Below, in pieces: positions 8,763 to 18,700 of a DNA stretch of 64,000 nucleotides (position 1 is its first letter; every line of letters begins with the position of its first letter). The stretch spans positions 310,001 to 374,000 of the forward strand of contig JAEWHP010000035.1 in the NCBI GenBank assembly GCA_023387735.1, read 5' to 3'. The DNA is from Pseudomonadota bacterium. GTDB taxonomy: Bacteria > Pseudomonadota > Alphaproteobacteria > Rhizobiales > Xanthobacteraceae. The position numbers and the translations under genes were made by a program. The notes under the pieces are model-generated. The model had not been told where the DNA came from, ran no database searches, and worked only from the letters and a program-made list of their open reading frames with translations.

Positions 8763-8887
8763 AGCGCTTTCAAGCGAAAGCCTGCCCCGGACTTGATCCG
8801 GGGTGGATACCGGTTCGCGCGAAGAGAACGCGTCAAAACAGGAATCCAGAGCTTCGGTTCTGATTTCCGTCAGAACCGAAGCTCTAG
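8760..8887. repeat. Palindromic repeat element (copy A) that supplies stop codons to both flanking genes
   Basis: It starts TAAAGCGCTTTCAAGCGAA and runs through CCGGTTCGCGCGAAGAGAA and GCGTCAAAACAGGAATC to a perfect hairpin GCTTCGGTTCTGA / TCAGAACCGAAGC ending in TCTAG. The same sequence order occurs inverted at 20317-20417. Copy A carries an extra roughly 23-base hairpin (CCCCGGA-cttga-TCCGGGG, 8785-8803) absent from copy B. TAA 8760-8762 ends the DUF2336 gene, and TAG on the minus strand (8886-8884) ends the NrsF-type gene. Confidence 0.85.
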
Positions 8888-9522
8888 TATTTCAGCAGCT
8901 TCGATCCGGCCAGCGCGCCGATCGCCGTCACCAGCGCCGTCGCCAGCGTGTACCAGGTCGCCACGAACAGCGGCGAGTCATCCGTGCAATGCGAGGCGTA
9001 GAGCGTCGCCGCCAATCCCGCCGCCAGCATCCCGGCGACGGCACCGGCTACCGCGGGCCGCGACGGCGCCCCGTGACGCAAGCCCATCAGCGCGCCGGCC
9101 AGGATCGGCAGCGACAGCACCGGGATCGCCGTCATGCAGATCCAGGAATTCTTGCCGATCATCCGGGTCATCATCGGCAGCCGCTGCGGCATCATCATCT
9201 CGCCGCCGATCCCCGCAGCCAAAATCCCGACCGGCGCCAGCAGCAGCCAGCCGAAGCCGCGGAGCGAGGCTTCCGGCCGCGACAAATGCAGGCTGACGGC
9301 GATCGCCGAAATCGCCAGCGCCAGCGTCACCGCGAATTTCAGGTCGAAGAACGGATTGCGCATCGCAACCATCACGTCTGGCCTGACGCCGAGTTCGGTG
9401 AAGAACATCAGAAGCGAGATCGGCGCAGCCGCCAGCAGCGCCAGCATCAGTGCATACCCCACGGGCCGCGCACGGTAGGCGTTGTCGGCAGCAAGCGCTC
9501 GAATGAGACGATCGGTATCCAT
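8884..9522 (-). CDS. NrsF-type (DUF1109) membrane anti-sigma factor
   Basis: 212 residues with six hydrophobic segments and a short cytoplasmic N-terminus (MDTDRLIRALAADNAYRARP), the layout of NrsF/DUF1109 proteins. These bind and restrain a cognate ECF sigma factor at the membrane in alpha- and betaproteobacteria. Candidate redox or metal residues are Cys129 (NSWICM) and Cys179 (YASHCTDD). The start ATG 9522 lies two bases after the stop codon of the sigma factor gene, so the pair is co-transcribed. The stop codon lies in palindromic repeat copy A. Confidence 0.85.
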   Translation of the reverse strand: MDTDRLIRALAADNAYRARPVGYALMLALLAAAPISLLMFFTELGVRPDVMVAMRNPFFDLKFAVTLALAISAIAVSLHLSRPEASLRGFGWLLLAPVGILAAGIGGEMMMPQRLPMMTRMIGKNSWICMTAIPVLSLPILAGALMGLRHGAPSRPAVAGAVAGMLAAGLAATLYASHCTDDSPLFVATWYTLATALVTAIGALAGSKLLKY

Positions 9523-9524
9523 TC

Positions 9525-10070
9525 TCACCGTTCCCGTAACTTCGCCGTCAGGCTGGCCAGCCCGCGATGCAGCGCCACCCGCACGGCGCCTTCGCTCATT
9601 GAAAATTTCGCTGCCGTATCCTTGATCGAGGCGCTTTCGACCGCGATCGACTGCAGCACATCGCGCTGTCGGGCCGGCAGCGCCTGAAGCTGGGCCGCGA
9701 CCTCGCTCGCCGACGCCGTTTCGGCTGGCGCTTCGCCTGGAAGCACCTCGGCGAAATCGTCGATATCGACGAAAACGCGCCGGCCACGGCGGCGCAGCGC
9801 ATCGATCAGCTTGTTGCGGGCGATCGCAAACAGCCACGGGGCGAACGGGGCACTGACGTCCCAGGTATGCCGCTTCAAATGGACCGCCAGCAAAATGTCC
9901 TGCACGATGTCCTCGGACTGATCGACGGGTTGCCCTGCACGCGCCAGACCACGACGCGCTGCTGCCCGGAGCACCGGCGTGACGGCCTTGAGCAGGCGAT
10001 GATACGCCGCACTGTCGCCTGCAATGGCCGACCGCATCAGGCCGGTCCATTCGTCATCCCGCTCGCGCAC
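9525..10070 (-). CDS. ECF-type sigma factor partnered with an NrsF-type anti-sigma factor
   Basis: 181 residues. The start chosen is GTG 10070 (VRERDDEW), preceded by TAGGAG eight bases upstream; the frame is open for 60 more codons, but these lack protein character. Region 2 is visible in DQSEDIVQDILLAVHLKRH and PFAPWLFAIARNKLIDALRR, and region 4 in LPARQRDVLQSIAVESAS and FSMSEGAVRVALHRGLASL. This is the small ECF type usually paired with NrsF, with known roles in metal or redox stress in related bacteria. The target here is unknown. Confidence 0.88.
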   Translation of the reverse strand: MRERDDEWTGLMRSAIAGDSAAYHRLLKAVTPVLRAAARRGLARAGQPVDQSEDIVQDILLAVHLKRHTWDVSAPFAPWLFAIARNKLIDALRRRGRRVFVDIDDFAEVLPGEAPAETASASEVAAQLQALPARQRDVLQSIAVESASIKDTAAKFSMSEGAVRVALHRGLASLTAKLRER

Positions 10071-10409
10071 CCGCGCTCCTACCCTGCAATTCGGTCGACC
10101 TATCAATTTGTTACGTCGAGATGCGAAGATCACGAGGTCGTGATCAGCGTCGCGACGCAAGGGCCCTGCCAGGAATCGGATGACCGTGCCCAAACGGGCA
10201 GGCTCATAGCATCGATTGGCGGGGCTGGCATCCACCGCGCCGCCCCGCAAAGCTCCGCGTCATGGACAGTGCCGGGGCAATCGCATCAGACAGCCAAATT
10301 GCCCAGCTTTTGCCCGGTGTTGCCCGAAGATACCCTCTTTTTGCCGCGCTGAGGACATGCGGCGCGGTCTCTTCTCCCGCTTGGGCGGCGGGCAAATGGG
10401 AGATTCCAT
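10071..10409. other. Intergenic region between the ECF sigma factor and a secreted-protein gene
   Basis: 339 bases on the divergent side of two genes, so it should hold promoters for both. GGGAG just before ATG 10410 is a ribosome binding site. I could not pick a promoter pair with confidence and see no repeat or RNA gene. Confidence 0.5.
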
Positions 10410-11114
10410 ATGACGGTCAAAGCCAGCGCGGCCGGGGCCCTGATGTTAGCTGCAGGGCTCTTCGTATCCATCGCCGGGCCCTCGCTGGCGACGGCGGCAG
10501 GCAGCGAAGGCGCCGCCGCCTCGAAGTCGGAAAGCGCAAGTTCCGAGAAGTCCACCAAATCCAGTTCGCGATCCCTGAAGAAAAAGCGCCACGCCTATCG
10601 CAAGCACGCGCGGACGGCCGCCAAATCCGCCGAGACCGACAAGGCGACGGAAAAGGCCGCAAGCTCAGATGCCCGGCCGGCGATGTCGGAATCGGCCGCC
10701 AACGCCTACGCGCAGATGAATTCGGCCGATGCGGCGCAGGGCGGGATCGGGGACAGCGCCCAGGCGATGTCGACAAGGGCCAGCACGATCCTGTTGGCCT
10801 CCGCGGATAATCAGGCAGACGGGCAGGCCCCGGCCGAGGGTGCGGCGGTGGCCACCCCGGATCAACTCAACGACGTCGACAAGGTTTTGCAGGAGAGCCC
10901 ATCTTTACAGACCGGTGCCTCCCAGACGGTAGCCCCGGAGCCGGCGGCCTCGCAGACGGTGGCGATGGGACAGGCCAAACCCGCGCAGCAGGACAGCACC
11001 GTCCAGGTCTCGGGCAGCGACAGCCTGGACAAGACCTCGCTGATCGGAAAGATCTTCATTGCCTTCGGTACCCTGCTGACGATGGCGTCCGCAGCACGCA
11101 TGTTCATGGCTTAA
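10410..11114 (+). CDS. Secreted or membrane-anchored low-complexity protein, unrecognised
   Basis: 234 residues. There is a signal peptide at 1-30 (GALMLAAGLFVSIAGPSLAT). A Ser/Ala/Lys-rich stretch with a strongly basic patch follows (SRSLKKKRHAYRKHARTAAK, about 53-72), then an Ala/Gln/Thr-rich region with repeated ASQTVA units, and a hydrophobic C-terminal segment (LIGKIFIAFGTLLTMASAA, about 211-229) that may anchor it. Start ATG 10410 is preceded by GGGAG. I recognise no family. The basic patch could bind anionic envelope polymers, which is inference from composition only. Confidence 0.7.
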   Translation: MTVKASAAGALMLAAGLFVSIAGPSLATAAGSEGAAASKSESASSEKSTKSSSRSLKKKRHAYRKHARTAAKSAETDKATEKAASSDARPAMSESAANAYAQMNSADAAQGGIGDSAQAMSTRASTILLASADNQADGQAPAEGAAVATPDQLNDVDKVLQESPSLQTGASQTVAPEPAASQTVAMGQAKPAQQDSTVQVSGSDSLDKTSLIGKIFIAFGTLLTMASAARMFMA

Positions 11115-11181
11115 GCGCCCCGCATCGGGCGCAGCAACGCTGCGTCCGGCGCCATCGCCCCACTTGAAGCCGATGCCGCCA

Positions 11182-11198
11182 GCGGGCAAATTGCCCGC
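11182..11198. promoter_or_regulatory. Palindrome upstream of the enoyl-CoA hydratase gene, possible operator
   Basis: GCGGGCAA-A-TTGCCCGC, two perfect 8-bp arms around one base, centred about 33 bases before ATG 11223. The position suits an operator or a leader hairpin. No regulator gene is adjacent. Confidence 0.35.
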
Positions 11199-11222
11199 CA
11201 AATCGATCAGGCGGGGTACATC

Positions 11223-12002
11223 ATGTCGACGTTCGAATACATCATTGTCGAGAGCAAAGGCGCGGTCGGCATCATTACGCTGAATCGCCCGAAAATGCTC
11301 AACGCGCTGTCGTTCGGCGTGTTTCGCGAAATCGCCGCCGCCGTCGATGACCTCGAGGCGGACGATGCAATCGGCTGCATCCTGCTCACCGGCAGCGAAA
11401 AGGCATTCGCGGCCGGCGCCGACATCAAGGAGATGCAGCCGAAAACCTTCATCGACATGTTCTCCAGCGACTTTACTGCGATCGGCGGCGATCGCGTCGC
11501 CACCTGCCGCAAGCCGACCATCGCCGCGGTCAGCGGCTATGCGCTCGGCGGCGGCTGCGAGCTCGCCATGATGTGCGACATCATCATCGCGTCCGACACC
11601 GCGAAATTCGGCCAGCCGGAAATCACGCTCGGCACCATCCCCGGCATCGGCGGCACCCAGCGGCTGACGCGCGCGATCGGCAAGTCCAAGGCGATGGATC
11701 TCTGCCTCACCGGACGCATGATGGACGCCGCCGAAGCGGAACGTTCCGGCCTCGTCAGCCGCGTCGTGCCGGCGGACAAACTGATGGAAGAGGCGCTGTC
11801 GGCCGCGGAAAAGATCGCGTCGATGTCGCGCCCCGCGGCCGCGATGGCCAAGGAAGCCATCAACCGCGCGTTTGAAACGCCGCTGTCGGAAGGCATGAAC
11901 GTCGAGCGCAATCTGTTCCACTCGACCTTCGCGCTGGAAGACCGCTCCGAGGGCATGGCCGCGTTCATCGAGAAGCGCAAGCCGGTGAACAAGAACAGGT
12001 AG
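11223..12002 (+). CDS. Enoyl-CoA hydratase (crotonase family)
   Basis: 259 residues, the normal length for a short-chain enoyl-CoA hydratase, which adds water to 2-enoyl-CoA in fatty acid or amino acid breakdown. Visible features are the N-terminal VGIITLNRPKMLNALS, the CoA-binding oxyanion segments FAAGADIKEM and SGYALGGGCELAMMCD, and the two catalytic Glu of hydratases in GGGCELAMM and GQPEITLGTIPG. The C-terminal FIEKRKPVNKNR is typical. Both Glu are present, so hydratase is more likely than another crotonase activity. The gene stands alone; the minus-strand gene beyond the downstream repeat converges on it. Confidence 0.93.
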   Translation: MSTFEYIIVESKGAVGIITLNRPKMLNALSFGVFREIAAAVDDLEADDAIGCILLTGSEKAFAAGADIKEMQPKTFIDMFSSDFTAIGGDRVATCRKPTIAAVSGYALGGGCELAMMCDIIIASDTAKFGQPEITLGTIPGIGGTQRLTRAIGKSKAMDLCLTGRMMDAAEAERSGLVSRVVPADKLMEEALSAAEKIASMSRPAAAMAKEAINRAFETPLSEGMNVERNLFHSTFALEDRSEGMAAFIEKRKPVNKNR

Positions 12003-12018
12003 ACGGGCACACATTCAG

Positions 12019-12142
12019 CGTCGTCCCCGCGAAGGCGGGGACCCATAATCGCGGTCGTCTGTTGTTGAAGGAAGCTGGCGACCGTAGTGCTCAACTGCAG
12101 CCGGCACGGCGTATGGGTCTCCCCGCCTTCGCGGGGACGACG
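12019..12142. repeat. Palindromic repeat, CGTCGTCCCCGCGAAGGCGGGG family
   Basis: Arms 12019-12045 and about 12114-12142 are inverted copies (CGTCGTCCCCGCGAAGGCGG and its reverse complement) around a 68-base centre. The element sits between two convergent genes and could serve as a two-way terminator. A relative lies at 22195-22290. Confidence 0.8.
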
Positions 12143-12147
12143 AGACA

Positions 12148-14010
12148 CTATTTCGCCCCACTCCGCGCCAGGGCCGCATTGACCAGCGCGCGGTAGCCGC
12201 GCTCGGCAAACGTCGTCGGACGATCGAGCCCGAGCCGCGCCAGGCATTCGCGCTTCGCGGCGTCCGGCGGTTGGGTCATGCCTTGCCACAGCAATCCGGG
12301 CAGACGCAATGGAGCCCGCTGCGCGTCGCGCAACAGCTGCAGCGCCGGGATCAGCCGCTGCTCGACCTCGGTAAAATCAGTGCCGAACGGGAATGACGGC
12401 AACAGCCCGGCTTCGCGCGCGGGTTTCAGGGCCTCTGTGACCCGCTCCGGAAAATTCTCGCGATAGATGCGCGGGAGCTCGAAACTCTTCGGCAGTTTGC
12501 CGGCATCCTTGGCGGTCTTTGCGAGTTCGTCCTGGAAACGCGAGTCGGTGATCTCCAGCATCGCCGCGATGGTCTCGGCGTCCGATTTACCCCTGACATC
12601 GGCGACGCCGTATTCGGTGACGAAGACGTCGCGGAGGTGCCGCGGGATGGTCTGGTGGCCATAGCTCCAGCGGATGTTGGAGAGCGTCTTCGCGCCCGCC
12701 TGCCGCGTTGCTTCCAGCGCGAGGATCGAGCGCGCGCCATGAAGCGCAAACGCCTGCGCCACGAAATTGTACTGGCCGCCGACGCCGCTCACGACCTGGC
12801 CGTTTTCGAGGCCGTCCGAAATCGCGGCGCCCATCAGCGTCGCCATCATCGCGGTATTGACGAAGCGCGCATCCACGCGAGCGCGGCGCTTGGCATCCTC
12901 GTCGCCGTAAAGCTGGTTGGTGTAGGACACCGGCATCATCTGGATTCGCGCGAGTTGCTCCGCCGGCATCTCGCGCAGCGCGCGATAGAGCGACTTCGGC
13001 CCCAGGAAGAATGCGCCGTGCAGCGTCACGCCATCGACTTCACGCTTGAGAATGCCGGCATCGATCAGGCCGAGAAACGCCTCGATCAGCATTTCGCTGA
13101 CGCCGTAGATTCCCTTCTCGAACGGTCCGGTTTGCAGCGGCGATCCCTGTACGACTGAAGGCGCGAGCCGCTTCATGATGGCGTTGAATTGCCCGTTGTC
13201 GCGATGACGGACGATCAGCCCCTGCGCCAGCGCGTCGCCGACCTGACCGATGCCGATCTGCAGCGTGCCGCCGTCGGACACGAGGCTCGCGGCATGAAGC
13301 CCGATCGCGTATCTGCTGTCGCTGACCGGCTCGGCCGGCGGCGCGAACAATGGAAAGTCAGTCTCAGGGCTGTCCAGCACCGCGGAAAATTCATCCGCCG
13401 CAAGATCGCCGGGGCCGGGCATGAACGGCAATTCGGAGTTCACCTGCCCGATCAACCTGAACGACGCACGGCCTTCGCGCCGGGCGCGCAGGATATCGAG
13501 CGTGGTGTCGGTGTTGCAGCTCAGGCTGTAGCGCGGGACGCCGTCGACAACGCGTTTTGCCACGAGCTGCGTGACGACGTTCAGTCCGCGCGTCAGCAGA
13601 TAATCGGCCGCGTGGGTATAGTTTGCCGAAATGTAGTGCTGCTGCGCGTAAGGCACCTGCAGCCATTTGCCGGCCAGGAAGAAGAACTCGATCACGCTGA
13701 TGTTCGGCGGCAGTTCGCCCTTATGCAACGCGGTGGCGTAGGTCAGATCGGGATAGCCGCCGAACAGCCGGTCGATCACCGGACCGATGAAGCGCCGTTC
13801 GAGCAGGCTCGAGGGCCTGGGCTTTTCCAGCGTCAGCGCGGAAAAGAACGTCAGGTTGATCGCGCGGTCGGCCGCAGCGCGGGCGTAGAGCGCGTTGATG
13901 ACGTGGTTGGCCTTGCCGAGCCCGAGCGGCAGCCCGACCACGAGCCTGGTTCCGACATCGCGGATGATATCCTCCGCGATCGCTTCGGGATCGGAAAACA
14001 ACTTCGGCAT
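12148..14010 (-). CDS. Acetyl-CoA hydrolase/transferase family protein
   Basis: 620 residues, matching the larger acetyl-CoA hydrolase / CoA-transferase proteins of this group. The N-terminal half holds GTRLVVGLPLGLGKANHVIN and GKWLQVPYAQQHYISANY. The C-terminal half holds DGLENGQVVSGVGGQYNFVA and VTEYGVADVRGKSDAETIAA, typical of the C-terminal hydrolase/transferase domain. It probably moves CoA between acetyl-CoA and another acid or hydrolyses acetyl-CoA; the acceptor is not readable from sequence. ATG 14010 (MPKLFSDPEAIAEDII) is preferred, although an open frame continues 26 codons upstream and the ribosome binding site is weak. It is the only minus-strand gene between 10.4 and 15.8 kb. Confidence 0.82.
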   Translation of the reverse strand: MPKLFSDPEAIAEDIIRDVGTRLVVGLPLGLGKANHVINALYARAAADRAINLTFFSALTLEKPRPSSLLERRFIGPVIDRLFGGYPDLTYATALHKGELPPNISVIEFFFLAGKWLQVPYAQQHYISANYTHAADYLLTRGLNVVTQLVAKRVVDGVPRYSLSCNTDTTLDILRARREGRASFRLIGQVNSELPFMPGPGDLAADEFSAVLDSPETDFPLFAPPAEPVSDSRYAIGLHAASLVSDGGTLQIGIGQVGDALAQGLIVRHRDNGQFNAIMKRLAPSVVQGSPLQTGPFEKGIYGVSEMLIEAFLGLIDAGILKREVDGVTLHGAFFLGPKSLYRALREMPAEQLARIQMMPVSYTNQLYGDEDAKRRARVDARFVNTAMMATLMGAAISDGLENGQVVSGVGGQYNFVAQAFALHGARSILALEATRQAGAKTLSNIRWSYGHQTIPRHLRDVFVTEYGVADVRGKSDAETIAAMLEITDSRFQDELAKTAKDAGKLPKSFELPRIYRENFPERVTEALKPAREAGLLPSFPFGTDFTEVEQRLIPALQLLRDAQRAPLRLPGLLWQGMTQPPDAAKRECLARLGLDRPTTFAERGYRALVNAALARSGAK

Positions 14011-14357
14011 CGCGCAACGGACCCGGGCAAAGCTGAACAGCCTACTGCCCTGGAATCGGACGGCAGCCACGCGACAGCTATAGCGCATTTACCGCCAACA
14101 TTCGTCTGTGACGAACCGGCAACAGCCAAGCACCGAGTTCACCGAATCGCGGTAACTGTTGTCGCGCGGCGGTTTGCCTGTGGCGGCGACGCCCCCTAAA
14201 CAGTAGACGTGTGGGATCGTCGGCGGGGGCGGACGGGTGACGCATGATCTGGAAATGAAGCACTGATCGCTTCGCAAGGATCATGCCCAAACAAAAGGAT
14301 TGAGCGCGATGGCTCGAGTTGGAGTTATCACGTTCGCGTGTTCGACTACGGGATCAA
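14011..14357. other. Divergent intergenic region upstream of the tolC-like gene
   Basis: 347 bases between divergent genes, without a convincing coding region or repeat. It should hold the promoters of the acetyl-CoA hydrolase gene and the TolC-type gene, but I could not fix either. Confidence 0.45.
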
Positions 14358-15776
14358 ATGACTGAGCGTGCCATCAGGGTTGGCGACGTCAAATTGCGCG
14401 TGCTTCGATCGGGCATTTGCCTCGCGCTAGCAGGTTGCGTCACGTTTGCCGCGGCGGCGGCGCATGGGGAAAGCCTTCCCGAAGCGCTGGTCAAAGCCTA
14501 TCAGACCAATCCGCAACTCAACGCGGAGCGGGCGCGTCAGCGCGCCACCGACGAGAACGTGCCGCAGGCGCTTTCGGGGTATCGGCCGCAGATCATTGCC
14601 GGTCTCTCCGCGGGCCTGCAGTCGGTGCGGAACCTGCTGCCTGACAACACGATCCAGTCCGCAAACCTGAAGCCATGGACCGTCGGCGTCACCGTGACGC
14701 AGACGCTGTTCAACGGTTTCAAGACTGCCAACAGCGTGCGCGCAGCGGAACTGCAGGTGCAGGCCGGCCGCGAGGCCCTGCGCAATGTCGGCCAGGGCGT
14801 GCTGCTCGACGCAGTCACTGTCTACACCAATGTTCTCGCCAACCAGTCGCTGGTCGAGGCGCAGCGCGCCAACGTCGCGTTCCTGCAGGAAACGCTCGGC
14901 ATCACCCAGAAGCGCCTGAACGCCGGCGACGTCACCCCGACCGACGCCGCACAGGCCGAGGCCCGTCTCAGCCGCGGCCGCGCCGACCTCAATGCCGCCG
15001 AGGTAAACCTCGCTGTCAGCCAGGCGACCTATACCCAGGTGATCGGCAACGCGCCCAACGCGCTGCGCCCCGCCGACAGCGTGGACCGGATGCTGCCGCG
15101 CAGCCGCGATGACGCCACCGGCCTTGCCTTCCGTCAGCACCCCGCGGTGATGGCGGCGAGCTACGACTTCGACGTCGCCACGACTTCGATCCGCGTCGCC
15201 GAAAGCAGCCTGATGCCGACGATCACGCTGCAAGGCAACGCCAGCCGCAGCAGGCAGTCCGATCCCACCCTCGGCAGTTCAGGGACCGACCAGGCGTCGG
15301 TGACCGGCCAGCTTACGCAACCGATCTACGACGGCGGCATGGCCGCATCGCAGACCCGGCAGGCGAAGCAAATCGCGGCCCAGAGCCGGCTGGTGCTCGA
15401 TCAATTCCGTAACCAGGCGCGGACCGCGGCAGTCGGCGCATGGGTTGCCAACGAGGGGGCCAAGATCGCGGTTACCGCCTCCGAGGCGGAAGTGCGCGCC
15501 GCCACTGTCGCTCTCGAGGGCGTGCAGCGCGAGGCCACGGGTGGCCAGCGCACCACGGTCGACGTGCTGAACGCGCAGCAGGACCTGATCCTGGCGAAGG
15601 CGCGCCTGATCGGCGCGCAGCGCGACCGCGTCATCGCCTCCTACACCCTGCTCAGCGCGATCGGCCGGCTCGACGTCAAGACGCTCGGCCTCAACACGCC
15701 GGACTATCTGCCTGAGGTGCACTACCACCAGGTGCGCGATGCCTGGCACGGCCTGCGCACGCCGTCCGGGCAGTAG
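14358..15776 (+). CDS. TolC-family outer-membrane efflux protein
   Basis: 472 residues. ATG 14358 (MTERAIRVGD) is chosen over an in-frame TTG 13 codons upstream; it follows GGGATCAA. A signal peptide ends near AAAAAHGES. The mature protein shows the two TolC repeats: ESLPEALVKAYQTNPQLNAE at the start, coiled-coil helices rich in Ala and Gln (about 130-240), then a second half with GGMAASQTRQAKQIAAQSRL and TTVDVLNAQQDLILAKARL. It forms the outer-membrane channel of a tripartite pump or type I secretion system. The RND pump and adaptor genes lie immediately downstream on the opposite strand, so pairing is plausible though they are not one operon. Confidence 0.9.
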   Translation: MTERAIRVGDVKLRVLRSGICLALAGCVTFAAAAAHGESLPEALVKAYQTNPQLNAERARQRATDENVPQALSGYRPQIIAGLSAGLQSVRNLLPDNTIQSANLKPWTVGVTVTQTLFNGFKTANSVRAAELQVQAGREALRNVGQGVLLDAVTVYTNVLANQSLVEAQRANVAFLQETLGITQKRLNAGDVTPTDAAQAEARLSRGRADLNAAEVNLAVSQATYTQVIGNAPNALRPADSVDRMLPRSRDDATGLAFRQHPAVMAASYDFDVATTSIRVAESSLMPTITLQGNASRSRQSDPTLGSSGTDQASVTGQLTQPIYDGGMAASQTRQAKQIAAQSRLVLDQFRNQARTAAVGAWVANEGAKIAVTASEAEVRAATVALEGVQREATGGQRTTVDVLNAQQDLILAKARLIGAQRDRVIASYTLLSAIGRLDVKTLGLNTPDYLPEVHYHQVRDAWHGLRTPSGQ

Positions 15777-15784
15777 TCACCGGA

Positions 15785-18700
15785 TTACCTCGCGCGGCGC
15801 GAGAATACCGAGATCAGCACCGGCAGCGTCACCAGGATGACAATCGGCGCCAGCATCATGCCGGTGACCACCACGATCGCCAGCGGCTTCTGCACCTGCG
15901 AGCCGATCCCCTCCGAGAGCGCAGCTGGCAGCAGCCCGACGCCAGCCACCACGCAGGTCATCAGCACCGGCCGCAACTGCAACTCGCCGGCGCGGATCAC
16001 CGCGCGCATCCGCTCATAGCCTTCGTCGATCAGCTGGTTGTACTGCGACAGGATGATGATGCCGTCCATCACGGCGATGCCGAAGAGAGCGATGAAGCCG
16101 ATCGCCGCCGACACGCTGAAGGGAATGCCGGTGATCAACAGCCCGAGCACGCCGCCGAAAATCGCCATCGGGATCACGCTCATGGCAAGCAATGTGTCGA
16201 CGATGGAGCCGAAATTGAAGAACAGCAGCACGCCGATCAAGGCGAGGCTGATCGGCACCACGATCGACAGCCGCTTGATGGCGTCCTGCAGATTGCCGAA
16301 CTCGCCGACCCATTCGATCCGCGAGCCCGGCGGCAGTTGCACTTGGGCTGCGACCTTCTCCTGCGCTTCCTGGATCGCGCTGCCGAGATCGCGGTTGCGG
16401 ACCGAGAACTTGATCGGCAGATAGCGCTCCTGCTGCTCGCGGTAGATATAGGCGGCGCCCGAGATCAGGTTGATCGAGGCAACCTCGCTGAGCGGGATCT
16501 GCGTGATGGCGCCGCCCTGCCCGGCCACGCCGATCCGCAGATTGTGGATGGCCTCGGCGCTCTTGCGGTACTCCGGCGCCAGCCGGACGATGATCGGGAA
16601 ATGCCGGTCGCTGCCGGGTTCATACAGGTCGCCGGCGCTGTCGCCGCCGACCGCGACCTTGATGGTGGCGTTGATGTCGCCCGGCGAGAGCCCGTAGCGC
16701 GCGGCACGGGCGCGATCGATGTCGATCTGGATGGTCGGCTGGCCGAGCGAGGTGAATACCGCTAGATCTGTTACGCCCTGCACCGTGGCAAGCACCGACT
16801 TGATCTTGTTGGCGGTGTCGGTCAGCGCCTGCAGGTCGTTGCCGAACAGCTTGATCGAGTTCTCGCCCTTGACGCCGGAGACCGCCTCCGAGACGTTGTC
16901 CTGCAGATATTGCGAGAAGTTGAACTCGACGCCCGGGAATTTGTCCTGCAACTGGCCGAGCAGTTCCGCGGTGAGATCGTCCTTGTCGCGGCTGCCGGGC
17001 CATTCGCTGTTCGGCTTCAGCGGCGCGAAGAATTCGGCGTTGAAGAGTCCGGCGGCATCGGTGCCGTCGTCCGGACGGCCGTGTTGCGAGACCACCGATT
17101 CCACTTCGGGGCGCGCGCGGATCATCTTGCGCATCTCGTTGACGTAGGAATTTCCCTCCTGCAGCGAGATGGTCGGCGGCAGCGTGGCGCGAATCCACAG
17201 ATTGCCTTCTTCCAGCTTGGGCAGGAATTCCAGCCCCAGCATCCGCGCGAACACGATGGTCAGCACCACAAGGCCTGCCGCAGCGGTCAGCACGATCCGG
17301 CGGTTGGCCACCGCCCAACGCAGCACGGGCACATAAATCCGGTCGAGCTTCTTCACGATCCAGGTTTCGGCCTCTTCCAGGTGCGACGGCAGGATGATCG
17401 CGCTCAGCGCCGGCGTCACGGTGAAGGTCGCGATCAACCCGCCGGCCAGCGCGTAGGCATAGGTCCGCGCCATCGGCCCGAAGATGTTGCCCTCGACGCC
17501 GCTCAGCGTGAACAGCGGCAGGAAGGCTGCGATGATGATGGCAGCGGCAAAGAAGATCGAGCGCGACACGTCGGCCGACGCCGACATGATGGCGTGGCTC
17601 TTCATCCCCATGGTGGTGTCGAACGAGATGTGGCTGCGCTCGGCCTCCGACAGCGCGGTGGTCTGGGTGAGCCGTCTGAAGATCGCCTCCACCATGATCA
17701 CGGTGGCATCGACGATCAGGCCGAAATCGATCGCGCCGACCGACAGCAGGTTGGCGGATTCGCCGCGCAGGACGAGGATGATGACGGCAAAGAACAGCGC
17801 GAACGGAATCGTGGCGCCGACGATCAGCGCGCTGCGGAGGTCGCCGAGGAATATCCACTGCAGCAGCACGATGAGGATGATCCCGACCACCATGTTGTGC
17901 AGCACCGTGTGGGTGGTGATGTCGATCAGGTCCTTGCGGTCGTAGATCCGCTCGATCTTCACGCCGGGCGGCAGGATCGAGGAATTGTTGATCTCGCGAA
18001 CCAGCTTTTCGACCCGGGCAATCGTCGGCGAACTCTGCTCGCCGCGCCGCATCAGCACGATGCCCTGCACGATGTCGTCGTCCTGGTCGAGGCCGGCGAT
18101 CCCGAGCCGCGGCTTCTCGCCGATCGTGACATGGGCGACGTCGCGCACCAGCACCGGATTGCCGCCCGACTGCGACAACATGGTGTTGTTCAGGTCGTCG
18201 ATCGAGCGGATCAGGCCGACGCCGCGCACCACGGCGGATTGCGCGCCGATATTGACGGTGTTGCCGCCGACATTGATGTTGGCGTTGGCGACGGCCTGCA
18301 GCACCTGCGGCAGCGTCAGCCCGTTGGCGACCAGCTTGTTGAAGTCGACCTGCAGCTCATAGGTCTTGGTCTTGCCGCCCCAGCCGGTGACGTCGATGAC
18401 ACCGGGCACGGCGCGAAAGCGGCGCTGCAACACCCAGTCCTGCAGCGTCTTCAAATCGAGCACACTGTAGTTCGGCGGTCCCTTCAGGCGGTAGCGGAAG
18501 ATCTCGCCGGTCGGGCTCAGCGGCGAAATGCCCGGCTGCACGTTGCCCGGCAGGGGCCCAAGCTGCGACAGCCGGTTCAGCACCTGCTGCAGCGCCTCTT
18601 CATAGGTGTAGTCGAAGGAGAATTGCAGTTTGACGTCGGACAATCCGTACAGCGAGATGGTGCGGATGGTGCGCAGGTTCTTGATGCCGGCGACCTGGGT

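Noticed and set aside
8803..9687. Plus-strand open frame opposite the NrsF-type gene
   Set aside because: It begins inside a repeat and runs antisense to a clear membrane protein gene; composition is Arg/His/Gln-rich.
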